DNA of 64,000 nucleotides from Motilibacter peucedani. GTDB taxonomy: Bacteria > Actinomycetota > Actinomycetes > Motilibacterales > Motilibacteraceae. A program made the translations under genes and the position numbers. The notes below the pieces were generated by a model. It had not been told where the DNA came from. It was given only the letters and a program-made list of their open reading frames with translations, and did not search any database. Position 1 is the stretch's first letter. Each line of letters starts with the position of its first letter. This document shows, piece after piece, positions 34,765 to 43,950 of the stretch. The DNA is taken from positions 124,001-188,000 of the forward strand of contig NZ_RBWV01000010.1 in NCBI RefSeq assembly GCF_003634695.1. The letters run 5' to 3'.

Positions 34765-36108
34765 TCAGGGCCGAAACCGCTCGACCAGCGAGGTGGTCGG
34801 CAGGTCGTCGGTGCCTGCCGAGACCAGGTAGCCACCGGCTGCGTCGACAGTGATGCCGCGGCACCGCGAGGAGTTGCGTCGCCCGTCGGTCGCCGTGCCG
34901 TCGTGGTCCAGGCTGTAGCTCCGGTCGAGCGCGCCGGACGCTGTGAACCGGGTGACCGAGCAGTACTGCACGCCAGCGTCCACGGTGCTCAGGCCGGTGC
35001 CGGCGACGACGACGCGCCCGGAGGCGTCCAGGGCGAGCCCGCCGTCGGCGCTCCTGCGCCCGTCGGGCGCGCGGTAGAGCCCGTTCCACGCGGTCGCGAC
35101 GCCGTGGTCACCGAACGCTGCCCGCAGCCGACCCGTACCCGTCAGGTCGACGACGCGGACGGGTGCAGGCGGCGTCGCGGGCGTGGGGAAGGACGGGACG
35201 CCCGACAGGAACAGGTCACCCGAGGGTGAGAGCACGGCGCCGTAGGCATGGCCGAGCGGCAGTTCCGCGACGCCGCCAGGGCCGAACGAGGTGTCGAGGG
35301 CTCCCGAGGGCAGGAACTGCGCGACGAACGAGTGCATCGTCGCGTCGGAGTTGGACAGCACCACGACGATCCTGCCGTCGGGGCGGAGGAGCAGGTGGTT
35401 GATGTCGGCGGACCAGCCGTCGTAGCACCGCGGCAGGGGCGGAGTGCCGTCGACGCTGCAGAGCGGGCGGTTCGGCACGTCGATCCGGCTGCCCGGCCGG
35501 GTGTCGAGGGTGCCGTCCGGGGCGAAGCGCTGCAGCCAGTGCTGGTCGGCGAAGCGGTTGACCGCGACGAGCGCGCTGCCGTCGGGGTAGGTGACCAGGG
35601 CTGACGCCCCGCCGTTGTCGACGTACTCGCCGACGGGGTTGTAGCCGACACCGACGAAGGTCGGATCCGTGGAGCCGTTCGGCCGCAGCCGCACGAGCTC
35701 GAACCCGACGTTGTTGCCGGAGGTGCCCAGCACGACGAGCCGGCCGTCCGGCAGCTCGCTGACGCCGGCGGGGTAGAGCGCGTCCACCTCCGGCAGCCCA
35801 CCCCCCTCGCCCGGCGGCGGGACGAAGGAGCGGAGCGGCAGGGTGACGCTGCCGCTCGTGCCGAAGCTCGGGTCCGGGGCTCCGGCGAAGGTCAGCCGGG
35901 TGACGCGCATCGCGCCGTCGGGCAGGACGCGAGCGAGCACTGCCCGCCCGTGGCTGTCGACGAGCTGCACCGCGCCCAGGCCGAACAGCTTGCCGCCGTG
36001 GGCCCAGGCGGTGTCGAGCTCGTTGGTCGCGGCGCCGGCCGGCGCTGCGGTGGTGAGCCCGAGGATGGCTGCTGCAAGAGCGAGAAGAACGCGGTGCCGG
36101 ATGTTCAC
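34765..36108 (-). CDS. Secreted delta-60-repeat (beta-propeller-like) protein
   Basis: Encodes 447 residues from a GTG. The signal peptide ends near APAGAA. The body has several copies of the delta-60 unit, a pattern G-x-L-D-x-S-F-G-x-x-G-V (PDPSFGTSGSV, GALDTSFGPGGV) alternating with P-D-G-R-(I/L)-V-V-(L/A)-G (ELPDGRLVVLG, RPDGRIVVVL, A-S-G-R-V-V-V-A-G). It is thought to form a propeller and to be exported. Function unknown. It ends 7 nt from the convergent prfC stop. Confidence 0.8.
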   Translation of the reverse strand: MNIRHRVLLALAAAILGLTTAAPAGAATNELDTAWAHGGKLFGLGAVQLVDSHGRAVLARVLPDGAMRVTRLTFAGAPDPSFGTSGSVTLPLRSFVPPPGEGGGLPEVDALYPAGVSELPDGRLVVLGTSGNNVGFELVRLRPNGSTDPTFVGVGYNPVGEYVDNGGASALVTYPDGSALVAVNRFADQHWLQRFAPDGTLDTRPGSRIDVPNRPLCSVDGTPPLPRCYDGWSADINHLLLRPDGRIVVVLSNSDATMHSFVAQFLPSGALDTSFGPGGVAELPLGHAYGAVLSPSGDLFLSGVPSFPTPATPPAPVRVVDLTGTGRLRAAFGDHGVATAWNGLYRAPDGRRSADGGLALDASGRVVVAGTGLSTVDAGVQYCSVTRFTASGALDRSYSLDHDGTATDGRRNSSRCRGITVDAAGGYLVSAGTDDLPTTSLVERFRP

Positions 36109-36208
36109 GGCGGACCCCCAGGTCGACGGGCACGTCGCACAGGCGCTGCGCCGCCCGCGCGACCTCCGTAGCGGGAGGGTACGCCGGTGGCGCCGCGGTG
36201 ACCAGGCT

Positions 36209-36613
36209 CTAGCGGCTTGCCCTCCAGCGGGCCACGTGGGCCTCGACGTCCTGCACGCCTACGCGCAGGGGAGGCCCGACCTGCGGTCCGCGGACGGCGG
36301 CGCGGATGCGTACGTCGAGGTCCTCGACGAGCTCCCGGACCTTGCGCTCGGAGCGCTCGCGGGCCAGCCGCTCGGGCAGGTCCTCGACCTCCTTCGCGAG
36401 CGCGAGGGAGGGCGGCAGGATGCCGCCGACGGGCAGCTGCTCGCGGTGGACCTTCTCGGCGACCCACGCGAGCTCGTGGCGCGGCTGGCCGAGCCCCTCG
36501 ATCGGCTTGCCCGTGCCGGGGAGACCGTCGAAGCTGCCGCGCTCCTGCGCCTCGCGGATCTGGCGCTCGACCCACGTCTCGACGGGCACTCCGGGCGGCT
36601 TGCGCCCGGTCAC
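36209..36613 (-). CDS. DUF1992 family protein (DnaJ-homologue subfamily C28 domain)
   Basis: Encodes 134 residues with the DUF1992 signature V-E-x-Q-I-R-E-A-Q-E-R-G-x-F-D-x-L-P-G-x-G-K-P-I near the N-terminus. Its GTG start at 36613 overlaps the LacI-family gene stop by 4 nt, implying coupling. The family occurs in eukaryotes (DNAJC28) and bacteria; no function is established, and there is no J domain here. Confidence 0.8.
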   Translation of the reverse strand: MTGRKPPGVPVETWVERQIREAQERGSFDGLPGTGKPIEGLGQPRHELAWVAEKVHREQLPVGGILPPSLALAKEVEDLPERLARERSERKVRELVEDLDVRIRAAVRGPQVGPPLRVGVQDVEAHVARWRASR

Positions 36614-37647
36614 GGCGGCGGCTGAGTCGTCGAGTCGCGGACGACCAGGTTGGTCGCCAGCTCGATGTGGTGGGAGTCGACGGTCTCGCCCTCCATGAGC
36701 CGCTTGAGCGTCCGGACCGCGAGCCGGCCCACGTCCTGCAGCGGCGTGTGGACCGTCGTCAGCGCGGGCGTTGCCCACTCGGCCATGTAGGTGTCGTCGA
36801 ACCCGACGACGCTGAGGTCCTCGGGGACGCGCAGACCCCTGCTGTGCGCTGCCTGGATGACGCCCAGTGCGGTGACGTCGGTGACGGCGAACACCGCGGT
36901 CGGGCGCTCGGCCAGGTCGAGCAGGTGGCTCCCGGTGCGTACGCCCGCCTCGAAGCCGAACCCCGCGTCCACGGCGAGCTCCGGCGGGCACGGCAGCCCG
37001 GCCCGCTCCATGGCGGCGCGGTAGCCGTGCCGGCGGGCGAGGTTGACCGCAGCCTCGGAAGGGCCGCCGAGGTAGGCGATGCGCTGGTGGCCCAGGCCGA
37101 TGAGGTGCTCGGTCGCCGAGAGTCCGCCGGTCCAGTTGGTGACCCCGATGCTCGTGACCTCGGCCTCGGGCGTGTGCACCGGGTCGATGACGACGAGCGG
37201 CAGGTGAGCCTTCTGGAAGCTGCGGACCTGGCCCGGGTCGAGGTCGCTGGTGACGATGACGACCCCGTCGCGGCCGGCGCTGCTCAGGCGCTGGGCCCAG
37301 GTGCGGGTCCGGCTGCCGGGAGCCGACGGTCCGGAGAAGCGACCGACCACCACGTCGATGTCGAGCTCGCCGCCGGTGTCGGTCACGCCGCGGATCAGCT
37401 CGGTGGCGTAGGGGCTCATGAAGTCGTCGAAGACCAGCCCGATCGTGCGGCGCACGCCGGGCTTGCGGCGCTTGGGGGAGGCGACGTAGTCGTGCTGCTC
37501 CAGCATCCTCAGGACGTGGGCGCGGGTGTCCTCCGCGACGTCCTCGCGGCCGTTGAGCACCTTCGACACGGTTGCGAGCGACACGCCGGCCGCAGACGCG
37601 ACTCCGGCGAGCGTCGGTCTCTTGCGCGGCGCCCCCACCTCGCTCAC
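36610..37647 (-). CDS. LacI-family transcriptional regulator
   Basis: Encodes 345 residues. A helix-turn-helix of LacI type is at residues ~11-30 (TLAGVASAAGVSLATVSKVLNG), followed by the hinge (Y-V-A-S-P-K-R-R-K-P-G-V) and a periplasmic-binding-protein-like effector domain (T-I-G-L-V-F-D-D-F; V-V-V-I-D-P; G-F-D-D-T-Y). GTG start with GGAGG 5 nt ahead. It diverges from the GH5/ABC/sugar oxidation operon, so it is very likely its repressor, responding to a sugar. Confidence 0.93.
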   Translation of the reverse strand: MSEVGAPRKRPTLAGVASAAGVSLATVSKVLNGREDVAEDTRAHVLRMLEQHDYVASPKRRKPGVRRTIGLVFDDFMSPYATELIRGVTDTGGELDIDVVVGRFSGPSAPGSRTRTWAQRLSSAGRDGVVIVTSDLDPGQVRSFQKAHLPLVVIDPVHTPEAEVTSIGVTNWTGGLSATEHLIGLGHQRIAYLGGPSEAAVNLARRHGYRAAMERAGLPCPPELAVDAGFGFEAGVRTGSHLLDLAERPTAVFAVTDVTALGVIQAAHSRGLRVPEDLSVVGFDDTYMAEWATPALTTVHTPLQDVGRLAVRTLKRLMEGETVDSHHIELATNLVVRDSTTQPPP

Positions 37648-37826
37648 GGGTCCTCCTGCTCGGCGTACGGACGCTCATTGTCCCGCGTCGGTGTCCCTCG
37701 GCCGCCATGGTGACACGGTTTACGAGAAGTATCGATGACATCCGGCGGGCTGATGTCGATGCTTGCTCCGGCGAATCGCCTGTCCCACAGGCGCTGTTGA
37801 CGTCGAAATCGTTATGCAGACGAACC

Positions 37827-37856
37827 TTGACGAGGTGCAGCATCGGCGTCTAGCGT
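37827..37856 (+). promoter_or_regulatory. Candidate promoter of the sugar operon
   Basis: TTGACG (37827-37832) and TAGCGT (37851-37856) with an 18-nt spacer fit the actinobacterial primary-sigma pattern (TTGACN / TANNNT). It sits 63 nt before the GTG of the GH5 gene. Confidence 0.55.
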
Positions 37857-37869
37857 CCTGCACGCCGCT

Positions 37870-37888
37870 GAAACTCTTCGAAAGTTTC
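37870..37888. promoter_or_regulatory. Candidate LacI-family operator
   Basis: A perfect inverted repeat GAAACT-N7-AGTTTC lies 13 nt after the candidate -10 and 31 nt before the GH5 start. A site just after the transcription start is the usual roadblock position of LacI-family repressors. The divergent LacI gene fits it. Confidence 0.55.
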
Positions 37889-37918
37889 GACACACCGGAC
37901 TCCAACGAAGGAAGCCTT

Positions 37919-39277
37919 GTGAGCGAGAACGCCCTGACCCACGTGCGCACGAGAGGCACCTCGGTGCTCGACGTCCACGGCCAGCCGGTGCGCCTGCGCG
38001 GAGTGTGCGTGGGCGGCTGGCTCAACATGGAGAACTTCGTGACCGGCTACGGCGCGAACGAGTGGATGATGCGCGCGGAGGTGCGCAAGGTGCTCGGCGA
38101 CGAGCGCTACGAGCTCTTCTTCGAGCGGCTGCTCACCAGCTTCTTCGGCGAGGCGGACGCGGCGTTCCTCGCGGAGACCGGGCTGAACTGCGTACGCGTG
38201 CCGGTGAACTACCGCCACTTCGAGGACGACGCGCGTCCCTTCGTCATCAAGCAGGACGCCTTCCGCCACCTCGACCGGCTGGTCGACGCGTGCGCCGCGC
38301 ACGGGATCACGACGGTCGTCGACCTGCACGCGCTGCCGGGATCGCAGAACCAGCACTGGCACTCCGACAACGCGACCCACCGGGCGCTGTTCTGGGAGCA
38401 CCCGCACTTCCAGGACCGCGTCGTCGGCATCTGGGAGGCGATCGCCGAGCACTACAAGGACAACGTCTGGGTCGCGGGCTACAACCTGATGAACGAGCCG
38501 GCCGACGAGTCGCGCGCGGTGGTCGGGCCGTTCTACAAGCGGCTGGTGGCCGCGATCCGGGCCATCGACGACAAGCACGTCATCTTCCTCGACGGCAACA
38601 CCTACTCGACCGAGTTCGACATCTTCGACGAGCCGTTCGAGAACACGATCTACACCTGCCACGACTACGTCCCCAAGGGCCTCGGGCGCAGCAACGACTA
38701 CTCCAAGGCGGCCGCGGAGGAGAAGTTCCTGCAGCGCAGCGAGTACTCCCGCCGCACGGGCACCCCCATCTACGTCGGCGAGTTCGGCCCGATCTACACC
38801 GGTGACCCCGCTGTGGACGACGAGCGCTACCAGATCCTGCACGACCAGCTCGAGATCTACCGCGACCACGACGCCGGCTGGGCGTCGTGGATGTACAAGG
38901 ACATCGGCCGGCAGGGCCTCACCGCGGCCGCTCCCGACTCGCCCTACCGCCGGCTCGTGAGCGACTTCGTCGCGAAGAAGGACCGCCTCGGCTCCGACCA
39001 GTGGGGCAGCGACGGCTGGGGCCCGCGGGAGGTCACCCAACCCGTACAAGACCTCATGGACCGCGAGTTCCCGGACTTCGACCCCTACCCGTGGGGCCGC
39101 TTCGACTGGGTCCGCACCCTGCTCAACAACATCACGTTCGCCCAGCCGCTGGCGCTGGACTACGCCCGGCTCTTCCGCGGGCTCGACGACAGCGAGCTCG
39201 TCGCCCTGGCCGACTCCTTCGCCTTCGACGACTGCGTCGTGCGCGAGCGCCTGCGCGCGGAGCTCGCCAAGGGCTGA
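37919..39277 (+). CDS. Glycoside hydrolase family 5 (cellulase-fold) enzyme
   Basis: Encodes 452 residues; the GTG at 37919 has GAAGGAAG 5 nt ahead, and the open frame upstream has no GH5 homology. TIM-barrel motifs: N-C-V-R-V-P-V-N-Y near residue 90, the acid/base Glu in NLMNEPADE, the nucleophile Glu in YVGEFGPIY. No signal peptide is present, so it acts in the cytoplasm, most likely on an imported glycoside or short oligosaccharide. It is the first gene of the operon. Substrate not certain. Confidence 0.87.
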   Translation: MSENALTHVRTRGTSVLDVHGQPVRLRGVCVGGWLNMENFVTGYGANEWMMRAEVRKVLGDERYELFFERLLTSFFGEADAAFLAETGLNCVRVPVNYRHFEDDARPFVIKQDAFRHLDRLVDACAAHGITTVVDLHALPGSQNQHWHSDNATHRALFWEHPHFQDRVVGIWEAIAEHYKDNVWVAGYNLMNEPADESRAVVGPFYKRLVAAIRAIDDKHVIFLDGNTYSTEFDIFDEPFENTIYTCHDYVPKGLGRSNDYSKAAAEEKFLQRSEYSRRTGTPIYVGEFGPIYTGDPAVDDERYQILHDQLEIYRDHDAGWASWMYKDIGRQGLTAAAPDSPYRRLVSDFVAKKDRLGSDQWGSDGWGPREVTQPVQDLMDREFPDFDPYPWGRFDWVRTLLNNITFAQPLALDYARLFRGLDDSELVALADSFAFDDCVVRERLRAELAKG

Positions 39278-39329
39278 GCGCCCAGCTCCACCCCTGTAGG
39301 AACACCGACGTCTCCCACCAGAGGAAGCC

Positions 39330-40709
39330 ATGAACCTGTTCGCCACGTCGAAGCCCCGCGCCCTCGCGCTGGCCACCGCATGCCTCGTCGCCCTGCCCCT
39401 GGCCGCGTGCGGCGGCGGCTCGGGCTCCTCCGGGTCCTCCGGCGGCGGGTCCGCCACGAAGGGCACCGTGAGCTGGTGGGGGTGGACGCCCACCGACGCC
39501 GCCACGGCGAAGAACTACATCGCCGAGTTCAACAAGAAGTACCCCGACATCAAGGTCAACTTCAAACTCGTGTCGATCAAGGACTGGACCGCGGCCCTGC
39601 GGCCGGCCCTCGCGTCCTCGAGCGGCCCGGACGTCTTCGACATGCAGCCGGGCGCCTACGTCGCGCAGTTCAAGTCCTTCGCCGAGGACCTCACGCCCGT
39701 CGTCGAGAAGGCGCTGGGCGAGGACTGGCAGAGCAAGGTCGCCCCCATCGGCGTGAGCGGCCTGACCGCAGACGGCAAGCTGACCGCGCTGTCGGTGGGC
39801 TCGACCTTCGCCGGCACCCTCTGGATCAACAAGGGGCTGTTCGACAAGTACGGCGTCCAGCCGCCGACGACGCTCGCCGAGTGGGTCGCCGCGTGCAAGA
39901 CCTTCCAGGCCGCCAAGCAGGGCTGCTTCGTGCAGGGCGCGTCGCAGCAGGGCTTCGACCAGGACACCCTGCAGGCGATCGCGAACTCCGTGCAGCCGGG
40001 GCTGTGGACCAAGGCGTCCAAGGGCGAGGTGAAGTGGGACGACCCGGGCATCGTCAAGACCTGGGAGATCTGGAAGCAGCTCTTCGACCAGAAGATCATG
40101 CAGGAGGGCGCGATCGGCTACCAGCAGTACCCCGACGCCAACAACGACTTCCTCACCGGCAAGTACGCGATGGTGATGATGGGGACGTGGTACACCCAGT
40201 ACGCCACCGAGAAGGGCATGACCACGGCGCTGTCCTCGGCCGGCGTCTCGGGCGCCAAGCCCTTCCCGATCGTCCCCATCCGCTTCCCGGACGTCGCCGG
40301 CAGCGGCAACACCAGCGAGATGTTCGGCGACTCCGACTTCGGGCTCGCGGTGGCCAAGAAGTCCAAGAACAAGGCGGCGGCCGAGACCTTCGCGACCTGG
40401 CTGGCGACCTCGCCCGAGGGCCAGCAGGTCGTGGCCGACCAGCTCGACACGTTCCCCGCGCTGAAGTCGGCGCAGCCGAACTTCGACACGATCAAGCTGG
40501 TCGACCCGGCCGTCCAGACCACCCCGGTCCAGGACCTCGTGAAGAGCGTGGGCTCGGTGAGCGAGCCGCGGTTCGCCCTGCTCGGCGCCGACATCCAGGC
40601 CGCGATGCTGGCAGCGGCGACCTCGGTGGCCTCGGGCAAGGCGTCTCCTGAGGAGGCCGCGAAGACCATGCAGGCTGCGGCTGTCGCCGCGGGCCTCACG
40701 TTCAAGTGA
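39330..40709 (+). CDS. Sugar ABC transporter substrate-binding lipoprotein (CUT1 type)
   Basis: Encodes 459 residues. The lipobox LPLAAC puts the lipidated cysteine at residue 27, then a Gly/Ser linker. The extracellular binding protein family 1 fold is clear (T-V-S-W-W-G-W, G-L-W-I-N-K type hinge, M-M-M-G-T-W). It captures an extracellular sugar or oligosaccharide for the two permeases that follow. Confidence 0.92.
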   Translation: MNLFATSKPRALALATACLVALPLAACGGGSGSSGSSGGGSATKGTVSWWGWTPTDAATAKNYIAEFNKKYPDIKVNFKLVSIKDWTAALRPALASSSGPDVFDMQPGAYVAQFKSFAEDLTPVVEKALGEDWQSKVAPIGVSGLTADGKLTALSVGSTFAGTLWINKGLFDKYGVQPPTTLAEWVAACKTFQAAKQGCFVQGASQQGFDQDTLQAIANSVQPGLWTKASKGEVKWDDPGIVKTWEIWKQLFDQKIMQEGAIGYQQYPDANNDFLTGKYAMVMMGTWYTQYATEKGMTTALSSAGVSGAKPFPIVPIRFPDVAGSGNTSEMFGDSDFGLAVAKKSKNKAAAETFATWLATSPEGQQVVADQLDTFPALKSAQPNFDTIKLVDPAVQTTPVQDLVKSVGSVSEPRFALLGADIQAAMLAAATSVASGKASPEEAAKTMQAAAVAAGLTFK

Positions 40710-41692
40710 TGAGCCGCGCCGGAGCGACACGACTGGGACAGACCGGTACGCCTGGGGCCGACGCCCCGGCGACCGGCCGGCCCGGCGCGCCGGCGGGTGG
40801 AGCCGGCGGCCGCAGGAGCGGCCGCCGGCTCACGGCCTCGGGCTTCCTCTGGATCCTGCCGGCGCTGCTGCTGTGCGTGGGGCTGATCTACTACTGCATC
40901 GGCTACACCGCCTACATCTCGACGCTCAACTGGGACGGCATCAGCCCCGGTCCCGAGCATGTCGGCACCCGCAACTACGACCGGATCTTCCACGACCCGG
41001 TGTTCTGGGGCGCGATCCGGCACACGGTGCTCTTCTTCGCCGTGACCTTCGTCGTGCAGACGGCGATCGGCATGCTGTTCGCCGTCCTCCTGCACTCGAA
41101 GATCAAGTTCGCGGTGGTCTACAAGGTCATCGTGTTCATCCCGGTGGTGCTCGCGCCGGCGATCACGGCTCCGGTGTTCCGCCGGATGTTCGCCCCTGAC
41201 GGCCAGTTCAACTGGGTGCTGGGCCACATCGGACTGAGCTCGCTGGAGCAGCCGTGGATCGGGCAGACGAGCACCGCGCTGTGGGTCGTCATGGCCATCA
41301 CGGTGTGGCAGTGGACGGGGCTGACCTTCGTCCTCTACTTCGCCGCCATGAGCCAGATCGACCCCTCGGTGCTTGAGGCGGCGCGCATGGACGGCGCCGG
41401 CAACCTGCGCACGATTACCAGCATCATCTGGCCGAGCGTGCGCGGCACGACCCTGGCGCTGGCGATCCTGAGCGCCATCGGGGTCATGAAGACCTTCGAC
41501 GTGCCCTGGCTGGTGACCTCGGCGGGCCCGAACTACGCCACCGAGTTCCTCGGCACCTACATCTACCGGATCACGATCCCGCAGGCGCACGTCGGCTACG
41601 GCGCCGCGCTCTCGGTGATCCTGCTGGTCGTCGCGCTGGTGATGGCGGTCGTCCTGCAGCTGCGCGGACGCGAGAAGAGCGGGGTGCGCTGA
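40709..41692 (+). CDS. Sugar ABC transporter permease 1 (MalF-like)
   Basis: Encodes 327 residues with six predicted membrane segments and a Gly/Arg-rich N-terminal tail. The EAA loop (L-E-A-A-R-M-D-G-A-G-N-L-R-T-I-T-S-I-I-W-P) is the ATPase-coupling motif. The ATG at 40709 overlaps the binding-protein stop by 1 nt (TGATG); a GTG one codon earlier is possible. No ATPase gene lies in the operon, so a shared MsmK-type ATPase is probably used. Confidence 0.92.
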   Translation: MSRAGATRLGQTGTPGADAPATGRPGAPAGGAGGRRSGRRLTASGFLWILPALLLCVGLIYYCIGYTAYISTLNWDGISPGPEHVGTRNYDRIFHDPVFWGAIRHTVLFFAVTFVVQTAIGMLFAVLLHSKIKFAVVYKVIVFIPVVLAPAITAPVFRRMFAPDGQFNWVLGHIGLSSLEQPWIGQTSTALWVVMAITVWQWTGLTFVLYFAAMSQIDPSVLEAARMDGAGNLRTITSIIWPSVRGTTLALAILSAIGVMKTFDVPWLVTSAGPNYATEFLGTYIYRITIPQAHVGYGAALSVILLVVALVMAVVLQLRGREKSGVR

Positions 41693-42480
41693 TGTTCGAG
41701 GTCCGTACGCTGTGGCAGAAGGTCCTGCTCCAGGTCGTCGTCACGCTCATGGTGATCCCTTTCCTGTTCCCGCTGATCGTCATGGTCCAGGGCTCCCTGG
41801 CCGGCGACGGCTGGGGCAACTACCGGGCGGTGCTGCAGGTGCCCGGCCTGGCGAAGTTCTTCGTCAACACCGTCATCATCGCGGTCTCGGTGATCGTGCT
41901 GGTCTACGCGGTGACGATGCTGGCGGCCTTCGGCTTCGCCAAGCTGCGCATCCGCGGCCGCGAGCTGTGGTTCTGGCTGCTGCTCGCCTGCCTGACCCTG
42001 CCCGAGGTGGTGCTGCTGGCTCCGCTGTTCGCGACGGCCATGCGGCTGGGCATCTACGACACGTACTGGGCGGTCGTCCTACCCCTGGCCGCGCTGCAGG
42101 TGCCCTTCGCGGTGCTGCTGACCCGCAACTTCCTCAACGGCGTCCCCGACGAGCTGTTCGAGGCCGCCCGGGTCGATGGCGCCAGCTCGGTGCGCGCCTT
42201 CTGGCACCTCGTCATACCACTCACCCGCCCGATCGCCGCCGCGGTGCTCATCTTCACCCTCATCGGCGCGTGGAACGACTACCTCTTCCCGCTGGTGTTC
42301 CTGCAGAGCCAGGACCTCCAGACCATCACGCTCGTGCCGCAGTTCTTCGTCGGCGAGTTCAGCAACGACCAGACCAAGATCCTCGCCTCGGCCGTGCTGA
42401 CGGCCATCCCCGAGATCGTGGCCTACCTCTCGCTGCAGCGGCTCTTCGAGCGCGGCCTGTCCGCCGGCGCCATCAAATGA
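41692..42480 (+). CDS. Sugar ABC transporter permease 2 (MalG-like)
   Basis: Encodes 262 residues, six membrane segments, EAA loop F-E-A-A-R-V-D-G-A-S-S-V-R-A-F-W-H-L-V-I-P. Starts at a TGATG overlap with permease 1. Together with the binding protein it forms a CUT1 importer. Confidence 0.92.
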   Translation: MFEVRTLWQKVLLQVVVTLMVIPFLFPLIVMVQGSLAGDGWGNYRAVLQVPGLAKFFVNTVIIAVSVIVLVYAVTMLAAFGFAKLRIRGRELWFWLLLACLTLPEVVLLAPLFATAMRLGIYDTYWAVVLPLAALQVPFAVLLTRNFLNGVPDELFEAARVDGASSVRAFWHLVIPLTRPIAAAVLIFTLIGAWNDYLFPLVFLQSQDLQTITLVPQFFVGEFSNDQTKILASAVLTAIPEIVAYLSLQRLFERGLSAGAIK

Positions 42481-42502
42481 CCCCCTCACCTAGGAGCCCC
42501 CT

Positions 42503-42862
42503 GTGCCGCTCATCCAGGTCGACCTCGACCGCGACCTGTTCGACTCCTCGCACGAGGCGCTGAGCGAGGCCATCCACCAGGCCCAGCTCGACTCGCTCGG
42601 CGTGCCGGCCGACGACCTCTTCCAGGTCTTCAGGCCGCACGGCCCGGGCGAGCTGGTGTTCAGCCCGACCTACGGCGGCGTCGACCGCCAGCGCCTGGTC
42701 CTGATCCGCATCACGATGGTGCACATGTACCCCGTCTCGAAGAAGCGCGAGCTCTACGAGGCCCTCGTGCACCGGCTGGGCGAGGCCGGGGTGCGGGCAG
42801 AGGACCTGCTCGTCAGCGTCGTCGAGAACGGCTTCGAGGACTGGTACGCCGGCCGGCTCTGA
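42503..42862 (+). CDS. Tautomerase-family protein
   Basis: Encodes 119 residues. After removal of the initiator, Pro becomes residue 1 (M-P-L-I-Q-V), which is the catalytic N-terminal proline of the 4-oxalocrotonate tautomerase superfamily; the second beta-alpha-beta unit has L-V-S-V-V-E-N-G-F-E-D-W. GTG start with AGGAG at 42492. It may catalyse keto-enol isomerisation of a keto acid made by this operon; that is inference. Confidence 0.75.
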   Translation: MPLIQVDLDRDLFDSSHEALSEAIHQAQLDSLGVPADDLFQVFRPHGPGELVFSPTYGGVDRQRLVLIRITMVHMYPVSKKRELYEALVHRLGEAGVRAEDLLVSVVENGFEDWYAGRL

Positions 42863-42894
42863 CCCGCAACCACGCTCGAAGGGAACCCCACTCC

Positions 42895-43950
42895 ATGCTC
42901 ACCTACGACTCCGCAGGCCTGCGCGTCCTCTACCTCGGCGGCACCGGCACGATCAGCGCGTCCTGCGTACGCCTCTCCATCGAGACGGGCCTGTCCGTCT
43001 CGGTCCTCAACCGCGGCAACAACGCGGCGGCGCGCTCGCTGCCCGCAGACGTACGCCTGCTCACCGGCGACGTGACCGACGACGCCTCGCTCGAGGCCGC
43101 GCTCGGTGACGAGCAGTTCGACGCGGTCGTCAACTTCCTCTCCTACGACCGCGACGACGCCGAACGCATGGTGAAGCTGTTCACCGGACGGACCCGGCAG
43201 TACGTCCACATCAGCTCGGCCTCGGTCTACGGCAAGCCGGTGCTCCAGACGCCGGTCACGGAGTCGACGCCGACGCACAACCGCTTCCTGGAGTACGCGC
43301 GCGCCAAGATCCGCGCCGAGCAGGCGCTGCAGGACGCGTACGCATCGGCCGGCTTCCCGGTCACGATCGTCCGGCCGTCGCACACCTACGACGACGCCAA
43401 CCCGCCGCTGCCCGGCGGGTGGACCGTCGTGGACCGCATCGCGCGAGGAGCGGAGATCCCGGTGCACGGCGACGGCACGTCGCTCTGGACGCTGACGCAC
43501 GCGGAGGACTTCGCGGTCGGGCTCGTCGGGCTGCTGGGCAACCCGCGGGCGATCGGCGAGACGTTCCACATCACCGGTGACGACGTCTACACCTGGGACC
43601 AGATCTACACGCTGATCGGCGAGGGGCTCGGCGTGGAGCCGAAGCTCGTGCACGTCGCCTCCGAGCTCTTCCCGGTGGTCGCGCCCGACTGGTTCTGGTC
43701 CGACCTGCTGGTCGGCGACCTCGCCCACAGCGCGGTGTTCGACAACTCGAAGATCCGGCGCTTCGTGCCGGGCTTCGCGCCGAAGCTCACCTTCCACCGC
43801 GCAGTGCACCGGATGGCGCAGTGGCGCGCGGAGCACCCGGGCTCGACCGGGGCGGACGCCACGACCGACGCGGTGCTCGACCGGGTGGTCGAGGCCTACC
43901 ATGCCGGGCGGGAGGCGTTCGTGACGCGTGCACCGGGGTCGCAGGGATGA
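42895..43950 (+). CDS. NAD-dependent epimerase-like extended SDR
   Basis: Encodes 351 residues. It has the NAD site L-G-G-T-G-T-I-S, a catalytic Ser in H-I-S-S-A-S-V-Y-G and YARAK as the Tyr/Lys pair, so unlike the earlier atypical SDR it has an intact active site. A V-R-P-S-H-T-Y-D segment and the long C-terminal part resemble sugar epimerase/dehydratase enzymes. Likely acts on a sugar or nucleotide sugar. Its stop overlaps the next start by 4 nt (ATGA). Confidence 0.85.
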   Translation: MLTYDSAGLRVLYLGGTGTISASCVRLSIETGLSVSVLNRGNNAAARSLPADVRLLTGDVTDDASLEAALGDEQFDAVVNFLSYDRDDAERMVKLFTGRTRQYVHISSASVYGKPVLQTPVTESTPTHNRFLEYARAKIRAEQALQDAYASAGFPVTIVRPSHTYDDANPPLPGGWTVVDRIARGAEIPVHGDGTSLWTLTHAEDFAVGLVGLLGNPRAIGETFHITGDDVYTWDQIYTLIGEGLGVEPKLVHVASELFPVVAPDWFWSDLLVGDLAHSAVFDNSKIRRFVPGFAPKLTFHRAVHRMAQWRAEHPGSTGADATTDAVLDRVVEAYHAGREAFVTRAPGSQG

